This document shows positions 12,118 through 21,991 of a stretch of 64,000 bases of DNA, piece after piece. The translations under genes and the position numbers were made by a program. The DNA is from Diaporthe sp. PMI_573 (Eukaryota > Ascomycota > Sordariomycetes > Diaporthales > Diaporthaceae). Position 1 is the first letter of the stretch; every line of letters starts with the position of its first letter. The notes below the pieces were generated by a model. That model was not told the DNA's origin. It did no database searches and saw nothing but the letters and a program-made list of their open reading frames with translations. Location of the stretch: contig JAJTUP010000009.1 of the NCBI GenBank assembly GCA_021399435.1, forward strand, positions 1,593,957 to 1,657,956. Reading direction: 5' to 3'.

Positions 12118-12682
12118 CCCGTCTGCCTTTGCATCTGCATCTGCACCTGCCTTTCCCATCTCTCCTTATTGTTATTTTATTATTATATTGTCATTATTAG
12201 AGACTTCATACTGCACACAGATTTCACTCTTTGCCTGGCCCCTTCGAGACCCGCCCCTACCAGGAAACAGAGTCGCACATTCAGCTCCTACCCGCCTTGT
12301 CTAACTGCACGCCATCCGTCCGCCCCGGCCTGCAGTGCTGCCACTTTCGTTGCTGGGCAAATCGGCCCCTTTTTATTTACTTTATACCCCCCGGCTCGTG
12401 AGGCACTGAGTTCCAGTCACTGGTCGCGCCTCGAAACACGTCACCTACCCGTCCTCTTTTTTTATCCTGTCCCTCCTCCCTCTTCCCCTCTCGAGCTCTC
12501 TGCTTCTCTGGATTTGCTGGCACATCGACAAAACTCGCGAGACCTCCAACTCCTTGCTGGCATTTGTGTACTGTGGTTAGCTTCACTGCTCACCATCCCT
12601 CCAACCTACACACACATCCCACCCACACAACAACCCTTGCCAAGCCCTGCCTGCCTGCACTACCCGCCCACCCACTTCCAAC
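8405..12682. other. 4.3-kb intergenic region between divergent KAR9 and the 622-residue gene
   Basis: This is the shared upstream region of two divergently transcribed genes. The longest open frames (8428-9450 plus, 10000-10653 minus, 11875-12771 plus) are Cys/Trp/Pro-rich translations of GC-rich DNA without domains. From about 11,950 the plus strand becomes pyrimidine-rich and carries a CTGT microsatellite, consistent with the leader of the plus-strand gene. Long 5' UTRs, possibly with UTR introns, or unannotated non-coding RNAs could lie here, but nothing in the sequence proves one. Confidence 0.55.
12083..12116 (+). repeat. (CTGT)n microsatellite in pyrimidine-rich leader
   Basis: About eight perfect CTGT units in a C/T-rich stretch roughly 570 bp upstream of the ATG at 12683. 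Long pyrimidine tracts are common around transcription starts in filamentous ascomycetes, so this probably sits in or near the 5' UTR. Confidence 0.8.
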
Positions 12683-14551
12683 ATGGCCGCCACCCACCGC
12701 GATCGATCTCAGACCCCTCCTCCCGCCGTCAAGCCAAGTGCTGCCCTCGGAGCAGACCTCGCAGACTTTGACGACATATCACCACGCTCTATCTCGGCTG
12801 CCTCCACTGCCTCGTATCGCTCACACTCCACTCGGGCATCCATCGGCAGCGACTCCTCCGGTTCCACCGCCAGCAGACACTCCTCAGCCAGCTTCCTTGC
12901 TACCGCCAGAAATCCAGCCCTCAACCTGGCCCCTACCGAGAATGTCCGACATTCGACAGGGAACTTTGGCGTGGCCGGCCGGCCGGTCCCGAGGAAGAGA
13001 GGCTACATGAGGCCCACGGGCACCGACTTTGCAGCTTCCGCAAGGAGCAGGGACAGTGTCTTGAGCCTCGGCAGCATCGCACATCTCCAGTACTACTTTG
13101 CACGCACGGGGCTGCTGGACGGGAAGGGCGCCCAGCTGGCCCGCAAGAACAGGCAAGCAAAGGCACAGACGCTCGACTTCAGCAGCCTGAGCTCGTTCGA
13201 CTTTGCAACAGCCTCTGGCAACACACCGAGGATCGTGACGTCGGATGCCGAGTCGGGCTACTTGGGTACGAGCCCGGAAATGGGCGGCTCGCATTTTGGT
13301 GTCGATATGACCGACAGCCCCACGGCCGACGACGACGAGGGCGAGCTTGACTTTGACGAGTGGGAGGAGCCAGACCCCAACGTCCTGCCTCCCACAACGA
13401 GCACGTACAAGCACAGGGAGAAGCCGATCTCCAAGCCGCCGTCCATCCGCCAGCTCAAGGCTGACCTGCGGACCGCCCTGACCATGGCAAGTGAGGCAGT
13501 GGAACACGCCAAGAACAACAGGGTCAACCCGTACGAAGGGGAGAGCAGGTCGCGGGCGCAATCCAACGTCTCCGTCACCTCGCTGACTGACTCACCCACG
13601 CCCCCGTCGCACGCGCGCCAGCTCTCCAAGGCAACGGTCCAGGCTCCAGGCTGGTTCGAGATCCAAGGCATGCACGTACTGGATGTCATGACCCTGGCCA
13701 TCCGCGCCGCAAAGGTCTACTACACCTCGCACGACGCGCCCGAGCGGCTCGAGTCGATCAAGCCGGAGAAGGAGCTGCGCAAGGAGCTCTTCAACGTCAT
13801 GGAGATGCTCAAGCGCATGGCGACGCGGGACTTCCGGGGCGGCATGCGGGACGACGAGGTCAAGATCATGGAGGAGTGGACCACGGGGCTGTTCCAGATG
13901 CTCAAGGAGGAGGAGGAGCTCGAGGCCGCCGAGGCCGAGGAGCGCGCCAGCTGGACGTGGCTCAAGGATGAGGACTGGCCCGAGGGCACCGAGGTCCAGA
14001 GGGAGTACGCCTTCATTCTCAGCATGCTGGACGGGCCCTCCAACACGACCAGGGCCCCGGCCCCCGACGGCAGCGTCATGGAAGTCCCCGCGCTGCCCGA
14101 GTGGGTGCCCATCGACCGCTCCAAGCCCCTGGAGGAGCAGGACCTACCCACCTCGTTCCTGCAGAGCCTGCAGAACGGGCTGCGCCTGGTCCAGCTGCAC
14201 AACGCCGCGGTGCGTAAGTCGCGCCGGCGGTTCGGTGCGATCGGCACCTTCCACACCGACACGCAGAAGCCGTACCGATGCGCCGACAACATCCGCTACT
14301 GGGCCAAGGCCGCAGAGCTGAGGTGGGAGGTCTCTGGTCTCAAGGTCGACGCCCTCGGCCTGGTCTACAACAGCAGTCTCGACGTCTGGGTCCAGTTTGA
14401 AGACGCGTTGCTCGCCTGGTGTCGCAAGGTCAGGGAGGAGATCACGGCCGACCTGTCCCGTCCGCCCACGAGAGTCGGGCCTCCGGCGTGGTTGCCCATA
14501 AAGAAGCAACCGCAGTCGCTTCCTCAGCCTGAGTTGCTGACGGAGGAATAG
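12683..14551 (+). CDS. Conserved-looking fungal protein of unknown function, 622 aa
   Basis: Intronless ORF with strong GC-rich coding bias. I do not recognise a named family. Residues 1-110 are Ser/Thr/Arg-rich and probably disordered. A hydrophobic segment follows (IAHLQYYFARTGLLDGKG, about 132-150), then an acidic run (DDDEGELDFDEWEEPDPN, about 213-232). A folded-looking, mostly helical C-terminal half starts near WFEIQGMHVLDVMTLAIR (about 323). It continues through a very charged Glu/Ala-rich helix (about 405-430) to a Trp-rich end that includes SLDVWVQFEDALLAWCRKV (about 570-590). No signal peptide or membrane span is visible. ATG 12683 is the first in-frame start after the pyrimidine-rich leader and lies in an acceptable fungal context (AACATGGCC). 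It runs convergently with the RecQ gene. Confidence 0.85.
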   Translation: MAATHRDRSQTPPPAVKPSAALGADLADFDDISPRSISAASTASYRSHSTRASIGSDSSGSTASRHSSASFLATARNPALNLAPTENVRHSTGNFGVAGRPVPRKRGYMRPTGTDFAASARSRDSVLSLGSIAHLQYYFARTGLLDGKGAQLARKNRQAKAQTLDFSSLSSFDFATASGNTPRIVTSDAESGYLGTSPEMGGSHFGVDMTDSPTADDDEGELDFDEWEEPDPNVLPPTTSTYKHREKPISKPPSIRQLKADLRTALTMASEAVEHAKNNRVNPYEGESRSRAQSNVSVTSLTDSPTPPSHARQLSKATVQAPGWFEIQGMHVLDVMTLAIRAAKVYYTSHDAPERLESIKPEKELRKELFNVMEMLKRMATRDFRGGMRDDEVKIMEEWTTGLFQMLKEEEELEAAEAEERASWTWLKDEDWPEGTEVQREYAFILSMLDGPSNTTRAPAPDGSVMEVPALPEWVPIDRSKPLEEQDLPTSFLQSLQNGLRLVQLHNAAVRKSRRRFGAIGTFHTDTQKPYRCADNIRYWAKAAELRWEVSGLKVDALGLVYNSSLDVWVQFEDALLAWCRKVREEITADLSRPPTRVGPPAWLPIKKQPQSLPQPELLTEE

Positions 14552-15713
14552 AGGGGATAGTTCTGGGCCCCATCTCCGGCAGATGGGCCCGTCGACCGAC
14601 TCGCACTTTTCTTTTTTCAGTCACACATTCGCTTCTCCTACCATCGCGCAGAGCGTTTGCGGCATACTACAAAGCTTTAATTGCCATGTGCCGACGCTCT
14701 ACGACCGAACAAGCATTGCACAGAGAACAGACCTCGGCAATCAAACCATCTTGCAAGAACGAAATATTTCAGACGGCGGGAAATAACAAATACTACTTGG
14801 AATTTTCAATGTCAACTTCACGTGGCACGCGGATCATCTTCGACCAGAAATCACAACACCCACGAGACCCATATAGGGGGTCAGGCCCCATAACACAAGA
14901 ATCTTACATTCGCTGCATATAATTTTGTTTTAATCTTCATCCCTACGCGGATACACACGCCTCGGTCGGAATATGCTTCATTTACGAAGGGACTTGTCGT
15001 TGGCTTTTGGGGGTTGTCCTGTAAACTTTTTCCTGGGACAAACAAGGCGCGGAGGGTTTGGGAGTGGGCGTGGTCGCAAAACTTCTTGCCGGGTTTTTCT
15101 CATTCTTACTTTCGCCCTTTCATTCATTTCATCACAATATCGACAACACCAAATTGCATAGCGGAATCCCACTTCCTTCAGAAAAAATTGGCAGCTTTTG
15201 GGAGAAGGGAAACGGAAAGGTCCTGCCGGCCCCAAAAAGGTGGCAGACAGCACTACCCATCAGTCAAAACGAAAATCCTTGTCTTCTTCCTTTTGTTGCC
15301 CTCACAGACAGGATTGATTCTCCGGCATCTTCAGCCAATTATATACCCGCAGTCTACTGCAAGTCTAATGGAAAAATTACCATCGATATTGGTACTTTAC
15401 CGATATTCACACTCGCTTCTTTCATGATGTTGTGCCCTTCCTGGATCTATCCCTAGATTGATTGATGCAGCAGCAGACATACATATCTGTATGAGTATCT
15501 CCACTTGTAAAAATGCATGCCACCGGTGCCGACCAACGCCAGACTGCCCCTATCATGTAAGTTTCGAAGCCAGAGCAATGCAGTGCAACACAGTCGTCAA
15601 CCCCTTGCTAGTACGCCATGACCAAAGACTCTAAGCACACATATACGCGTGCCCCTATTTCCACCACCAAAGTTTTCCAGCAACCAGTATCCGTGGTCTT
15701 GTCTGGATATCAA
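14552..15713. other. Intergenic region between convergent 3' ends
   Basis: The 622-residue gene (plus) and the RecQ gene (minus) end towards each other here, so most of this should be 3' UTR and terminator sequence. It is more AT-rich than the genes. The short plus-strand ORFs at 14,583-15,456 overlap each other in different frames and show no motifs. Confidence 0.6.
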
Positions 15714-18700
15714 TCAAAATGGCATCACAGCAATCCCGCTCCCGCCCCCACCCCTCCCCCCGGCACCCGATCTCGAGCCACCCCTACTACCCGCCCCGGC
15801 CTTCGAAGACCCACCGCTGGTCCTCCTGCCCTTGCCCTTGGAGACCCCGCCGTACGACTTGCCTCCGCCCCGGCCACCACCGCCACCGCCCTTGCGGTAG
15901 TAGTTCTTCTTCGAGCCGCCCCCATGCGACCCTCCCCTCTTCGAAGTGGCCCGCCCGCGGGATACAGGCCCGGAGTCATCCACCTGCGTCGTCGCCGCGA
16001 AGCGCTCGGACCAGTTGTCCAGCTGACTCTGTATGGGGTCGTCGGTGGCGGCGCCGCCGCCGCCAAAGTACTTGGACGAAACGCCCGGGTCTTCGTAGTC
16101 GTCGTCCTCCTCGTCATCATCATCGCTGACGAGGTCGATGATACCGCCCTGTGGCTCCGTGGCGCGCCGCGCCGACGACGGGCCCGCCGTGCCAGGTATA
16201 GTCTCCATCGCGCCATCGCTGCCTTGGCCCATCATCTCGCGGTAGTTGTCGTAGAACTTCTTGACAACCAGGGTGAATTTAGTTCCGAACTTATCGACAT
16301 GCTCTGTTTTGATTCCAGGTATCCGGCGCATCTGGTCGACCGTCGTGGTCCATCTGATTGCCATCTGGCGGAGTTGTGTCTCGGTGAAGAGGGGCCGACG
16401 GAAGCCCTTGTTGTTGCGCAACGTTTCTTCTAGGTCTTTGGCTTCTTCTAGGAATGCTACCACAATATCGCCGTGAACATCGTCCAGTGCGTTGTCATCA
16501 GCCATCCTCGAGATGGGTGGGCCTAGTTCCTCGAGCGTGCGCTGACGCCGTGATTTGATGGCCGTCTTGCGAGCCGGCTCAAAGTAATCTTCTTCGTCAT
16601 CCGGCACACAGAAATCGTCCTGTTCGTAGCCATTGTGGTGGAGAACGGGCTCATTGTCGAGGTCGTTATGCTCATCATCTTCAGCTACAGCCTCCTCATC
16701 AAAGAAGCTTGCAACAGCTTTGCCCTTTCTGGATTTTCCAGCACCACGGCGTACTGGAGAAGACACTAACGTTGACGCTGGTCTGGCCAGCTCTTCGTGA
16801 TCGTCTATTGCGGATCTTCCCTTCGTGGGCTTCTTCTTGGTAGCCTTGGCCGGGGCGCTCTTATCGCCGCCGGCCCGGACCACTACTTCAAGCCTCCGAC
16901 CTCCAGACAAGAAACTAGCTGCCTCGCGACCAAGCTATAAATGGGTAAGCAACTATCACGCCAAATGGGTTTGCGATGGAAACTTACGATGAAGTATTGG
17001 ATGGCTATCCCGCCGCCGCCGACCCGGTTCTCCTCATCCAAGGCCCCCTCCGCAGCCAGTCTGACGATGACACTGCTCACCTCAGGCTTCTTGAGATGCC
17101 TTGCAATGCCATGAAATGACTGTGCGTCTTCGTCTCCATCTGGCTTCTTCGTTCCCCTGAGCACGTCGGTGCACTGATTCAAGGTCAGGCGTGTGTGGTA
17201 CATGACAGCCTCCAAGGCTGCCACGGCATATTTCGTTCTGTCTGCGACCTCGAAAGTCCCGCCTATCCTGCAGTTGTCGCACGTCTTCTCGCACTTGTCG
17301 CGGGAAAATGATTCGCCGAAATAGTGAAGAAGCTGGCTGCGACGACAGTCGCGCGAGTTCTCACAGAACATGACAACACGATTAAGCATTTCCTTTTGGC
17401 GTTCCTTCTGCTGGCGATTGCCGTCTCCATCGTCGATCATTTTCCTGAGGCTATGGATATCGCCGTGGCCAAAGAACAGGATGCAGTCCGATGGCAGCCC
17501 ATCACGGCCAGCTCGGCCGGTTTCTTGATAGTAGCCTTCCAGACTCTTCGGGAGGTAATGGTGTATCACAAAGCGGACGTCTGGCTTGTCGATGCCCATA
17601 CCAAAAGCGATGGTGGCAACCACGACCTTTACCCCGGCCACTCTGCCAATCTCGCTGCACCTGAGTCTTTTCCTCTGTCTGCAAGGCTGCATGGTAGTGT
17701 TCAGCCCTGATGCCGCGTTCCGTCAGCTTCTTGGCAATACTTTCTGTCTGCTTCCTCGAGAGTGTGTACACGATCCCCGTCTTGCCGGCGAATCTCTCGT
17801 TGATGATATCGGCAATGCGTTCGACAGGCTGTTTCTCCTTAGGCCGGATCTCATAGTAGAGGTTTGGGCGGTTGAAGCTTTGTGAGAAAACCGTGCACCC
17901 CTCCATGTCAAGATTGTGCTTGATGTCAACTATGACATTGTTGGTCGCTGTGGCCGTCAGAGCCATGACTGGTACGCCTGGATATTTGCGCCGAACTTCG
18001 CCGAGCATCTTGTAGTCTGGCCTGAAGTCGTGGCCCCATTGACTGACACAATGTGCTTCGTCGATGACTAGACGAGCCAGCTTCTTGTTCCTCCACAAGG
18101 TCATCAGACCATTGTTGAATGCTGTGCTCTTGTTGAGCATTTCGGGAGTGACGTATAGAAGTTGAACATGATGCTCCGGGTTTCTCAACTTGAAGCTTTG
18201 CAAGATATCGTCCTTCTCCCGCCTGTCTGTATCGCCACTGAAAGCTTTCGCCACGATGCCCCTGGCCGTCAAGTGATCGACCTGGTCCTGCATCAAACTA
18301 AGCAGAGGAGTGACAACAATAGTCACGCCTCGAGTCTTGCCACTGTTGATGACAGCGGGTAGCTGGTAGCACAGAGACTTTCCACCGCCTGTTGGCATGA
18401 GGACAAACGCATCCTTGCCATCTAAAGTGGCGTTGATAGCCTCAAGTTGGTTGTGTCGAAAGCCTTCCAGGCGAAATCTGTCCTTGAAGGCCCTCAACAG
18501 ATCACCGGACCAAGGAAACTTCAACAATTCCTGGGGTATCTTGGGCTTTGGCACTTGCTTGACAGGCTTCTTGGATGTGGCCTTGACTCGTGCTGTGCTA
18601 CTCGTGTTTCCAGACGTCTCGGATAGGACTGATCGCGCGCGTGGGTTACTCCGACTTTCGATCGAAGATTGTCTCTGCTCAAAGTCCTCGGCCTCTTCAG

Positions 18701-21149
18701 CCATTGCCACCATAGCTGCAAGATCGTCGTCACCATCGCCATAATCACTGTGGTTCTCTTGTCGGCGCAGCTTGGACCTCGCTGGGCTCTTGGACTTCAA
18801 TGCGGCAGTGCCTCTCACTGAAGATGGCACGTGAGCCCTGGCATCGGAGTGATAGGGTTGTGCCCAGAGGTCCTCATCGTCGTCAAGGAAATCCTCCATT
18901 TCCAGAACATCTTGCGCTGCGTAAGAAGGCTTTGAGACACTATTGCTCCCCAAATTTCGCGATGATCGTTGCCCTTCGTGCCGCAATTGTGGCACAGGCG
19001 GCTTGACCGCCTCTGAAGGTCCCCTGAGTCTTGCAAGTCTTGGCTGTTGTCTTGGTGCTGCTGCGACTGGCTGAGTCTGTTTGACAACTTGAGACAGACA
19101 CTCCGGTATCGAAGTGGTATCTCTTGATGATGACGGTGTTACCTTGGCTGAAGTTGCCTTGTCGGTCGGGTCGGATGGTTCAGGCTCTTCGGTTGGTGGG
19201 TCTGGAAGGTCCTCGAACATAGCAGGTTTGGTAACCCCGGCGGTCACAAGTGCTTGCTTCAGGCCTCGCTCTATTTGCTCGATCTCCAAGTCCAACTCTT
19301 CTACTCGAGCTTCCGTCTCAGTTGTGTCTTCATCCGCATCGTACATCATGCCAATCTGAGTCACGAGGTCCTCCTTCTGTGCTAGAAGTACCTTGCAGGC
19401 CTCATGAGAAGCCTTTAGATCAGATAAAGCTTTCTTCTCTTTCAACAGCGGCTCCTTCTCTTTCTTCACTTGCAATTTCCGCTCAGGAGGCCATTTCTCG
19501 CGGAGCGATCTCGCGAAATCAGCCGAGTTTTTGGCCAACTTCTCGTTGACCAATTTCGTAAGATGCCGCAGGATGTGTGGGTTGTCCAGGAACAGATCCA
19601 TGATGAGCGTTGCACCGTCAGTCTCCGAGCTGTGGGGATCCGTCCTCGCTGCAACGCGCGCTTGCTTCTGCCCATCAGTAGTTTCATCGATATCCATGGC
19701 GTCGGCCTGAGCTAGAGGCTGCGAGCTTCTGATGACAACCTCGCTCTCGGGCGCCTGTGAGGGCCGCCGTCGTTCAAGTCCCGACTTAGAGCCGTTCTCG
19801 ACAGGGGTTTCCTGTTTTGCTCCATTCGGGACGTGCTCCTGTTTCGCAATGGGGATTACTGCGTCGTTGATCAAAGGTACATGGGAACTCTTGCGTGATG
19901 GAGGCGTCTGGAATTCATCATCGGAGTCCATGATGATATCTCCACGTCCGCGCCGGCGGGACACTTGAGGACTTGAGCTCCACGCGAAGCCATCATCCGA
20001 GAACTCTTCATCCTTGCCCACAGGACTCTGCAGCCGCTGATTCGGGTTTGTTTTCATGGGGCCACACGGACTTGGCCGTCTGGCTGCCCGCAAGGCTTGC
20101 TCCGCGGATTCCACTTCGAACGGCGACTCGGCTTTGGCAATGCTCTGTGAACCAACCCGACTTGGTGTTTGCCCCATGCTGCTCGACGGTCTCCGTATTC
20201 GCGTCTCTGTTGTGCTCACTGTCTGCGTGACCGTTCGCTGTGTGAGAATAGTACCGTCCGGAGAGGCCAGTTGCGGCTTGGGTGGACTCCACTTGGGTTG
20301 GGAACCAGCAGCACGACGCTTAACCATTGCCGGAGTCATCATGTCATCGTCCAGAAAATCGGCAATGTCAGGATATTCGTCGTCTTCTGGCTCGACAGGC
20401 CGCTTCCTGCTCGGCGAGGCCTTGGTCATCTCGCCGCTCTTCCTCTTCCTACCGCGTGGTGTGAGTACCGGCGCAGGCCTAAGGGCGTGGTCCTCCGTCC
20501 ACAGCAGAACAGGCTCCCCAAAGGTACAGTCAGTGGAGTCTGTCGCATCAGGATTGGCAGTTTCCACTTTCGTCAGGTCGTGAAATCCATCGTCGTCTTC
20601 CTCAGGGATGTCCTGTGACGCAGTCCATGGTGCAGGCCTGCTGGGTCTGTTGATTGAAGGTCGCGTCGCGCTCGCACTTGACCGCTTCGATGTAGCCGGT
20701 GTATTCAGCTGTTCATCCTTGCTGAGAGACGCCGTGTATGCCTGATGCAATCGACCACCTCCGGTCGTAGATGCTGCCGGCGTCGGGAGCTGCTCTTGCT
20801 TTGAGACCAGAGATGGCTTCCTCGTGGACTTCGTGGTGAGCCTCGCCATACCCTGCTCCTGCACGTTGCCGGTCGTGAAATCTTCCACCGCTATTCCTGC
20901 CAGTGAGTCGTCATCTATAGTCAGGTCGATTTGAGGTGCTTCGACTGTCGAGGCCGAAGACGCCGCCGGGGCTGACGCGGGCAGCCTCGCGTTGGGCTCT
21001 CCGGAGCTGGGCAGCGAAGAGAGGGAGGCGAAGCTTCGTGAGGTATCGAAGGCGTCGTGGGCGGTTGGCAAAGACGGGCCGACGGGAGTGGAGAGCTGGA
21101 GATTGCCCAACAACCAGGCGAGGTGGTCTTTGAGGTTGTTTTTCGTCAT
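15714..21149 (-). CDS. sgs1: RecQ-family DNA helicase (Sgs1/BLM/QDE-3 type) with a one-base frameshift
   Basis: An ATP-dependent 3'-5' helicase that, in this family, dissolves recombination intermediates and protects stalled forks; the Neurospora relative QDE-3 also serves RNA silencing. About 1,793 residues if the frame is corrected. Exons are 21149-16988 and 16934-15714, with a phase-0 intron at 16935-16987 (GTAAGT donor, TAG acceptor). In order: a long disordered N-terminus with a coiled coil (about 510-610); helicase motif I PTGGGKS (about 918); motif II DEAH (about 1029); the TATAT motif; motif [14 protein letters not shown]; RecQ zinc-binding cysteines (about 1262-1295); a winged-helix RQC domain spanning the intron; HRDC (about 1531-1608); and a Gly/Arg-rich tail. 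At 17632-17635 a run of four C (GGGG on the coding strand) has one base too many: the upstream frame stops at 17502 while motif V onward is in the next frame. Removing one G gives [16 protein letters not shown], the expected family sequence. Either a sequencing error or a disabling mutation. Confidence 0.9.
16935..16987 (-). other. 53-nt intron in the RecQ gene
   Basis: The donor GTAAGT follows codon ATC of QYFI and the acceptor is ATAG before CTTGGTCGC. Removing it joins QYFI directly to LGREAASFL in phase 0, inside the RQC winged-helix domain; reading through it instead hits a stop. Confidence 0.85.
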
Positions 21150-21991
21150 AGATCCGAATTGGACCTGAAGATCCGGAGCATTGCAGCTATCATTGGGACC
21201 TTCGATTGGGTTGCGCGTTGTTATGCTGCGTCCCTGTCTGAGTGTCGAGTCGAGTCGAGTCGATTCGATGGTTTCCGATGGCTTGTACTGAGGTTCCTTC
21301 AGATCGGCCTCGAGGTCGCGTAAAGACGTGACGCGTTGTCTGCGGCAGTAAGAGCCCGATGCCTGCTGTTCTCGGGTGGGGTGGGACGGTAACAGCCGCT
21401 GACGCGCCCGGCAGGAGAGTGACCAGGACGCGACAGGGATACGCGCGGCAACGTGACACCCATTAGCTTCACACTTCTTTCTCGGTGCAAAAGTGCTTTT
21501 CTAGCAGCTGTGGACCTAAAATGAGCTAGTGCATTGAATTCAATGGTACAGACTATCTTGCTTACTACCTAGGTATTTATATATGTCGGAATGCTCGGAC
21601 CCTGCCGCGATCATTGAATGCGATCTCTCATATCATCGCTCCATGCAATGTTGCACTCAGTAGACACCCTGAAATACTGGATCCTCGACCCCGGCTCACT
21701 CGAAAACAATTACCGCCGCTTGCTATGCTTCTCTATACACACTCGTGAACTTTTTTGATCCCTTGGAAAACGAATCGGATAAGAAACAAAATGATACCAC
21801 GCACACAGCCTCTCGTGGTATAATAAGTCGATGCTTGTTGGGCTGTGGTGCCGAAAATCAGACCGTCTGGTGTAATGTGTTCGGATGGCTTTTAATATCT
21901 CTGCGCGCCGCGTGTTCCAAAAACAAGTTTGCATCGGGAATATGTCTGCCGATATCCTCGAGAATCTAGGCCGTCGTCCCGAAGATCTTCA
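21150..21991. other. Intergenic region between checkpoint kinase 3' end and RecQ 5' end
   Basis: An 842-bp spacer between two minus-strand genes in tandem. It should hold the kinase 3' UTR (right) and the RecQ promoter and leader (left). A short run of repeated TCGAG occurs near 21,242-21,262. No coding signal was found. Confidence 0.6.

Noticed and set aside
11875..12771. 298-codon plus-strand ORF overlapping the 622-residue gene
   Set aside because: It is a translation of the pyrimidine-rich leader (Pro/Ser/Leu-rich, CTGT repeat) and overlaps the better-supported frame.
15618..16433. 271-codon plus-strand ORF antisense to the RecQ C-terminus
   Set aside because: Explained by the Gly/Arg-rich GC bias of the RecQ tail on the opposite strand.
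17600..17700. A short intron explaining the RecQ frame change
   Set aside because: The coding frames overlap within a conserved stretch, leaving no room for an intron of normal length, and the protein is restored exactly by one fewer G.
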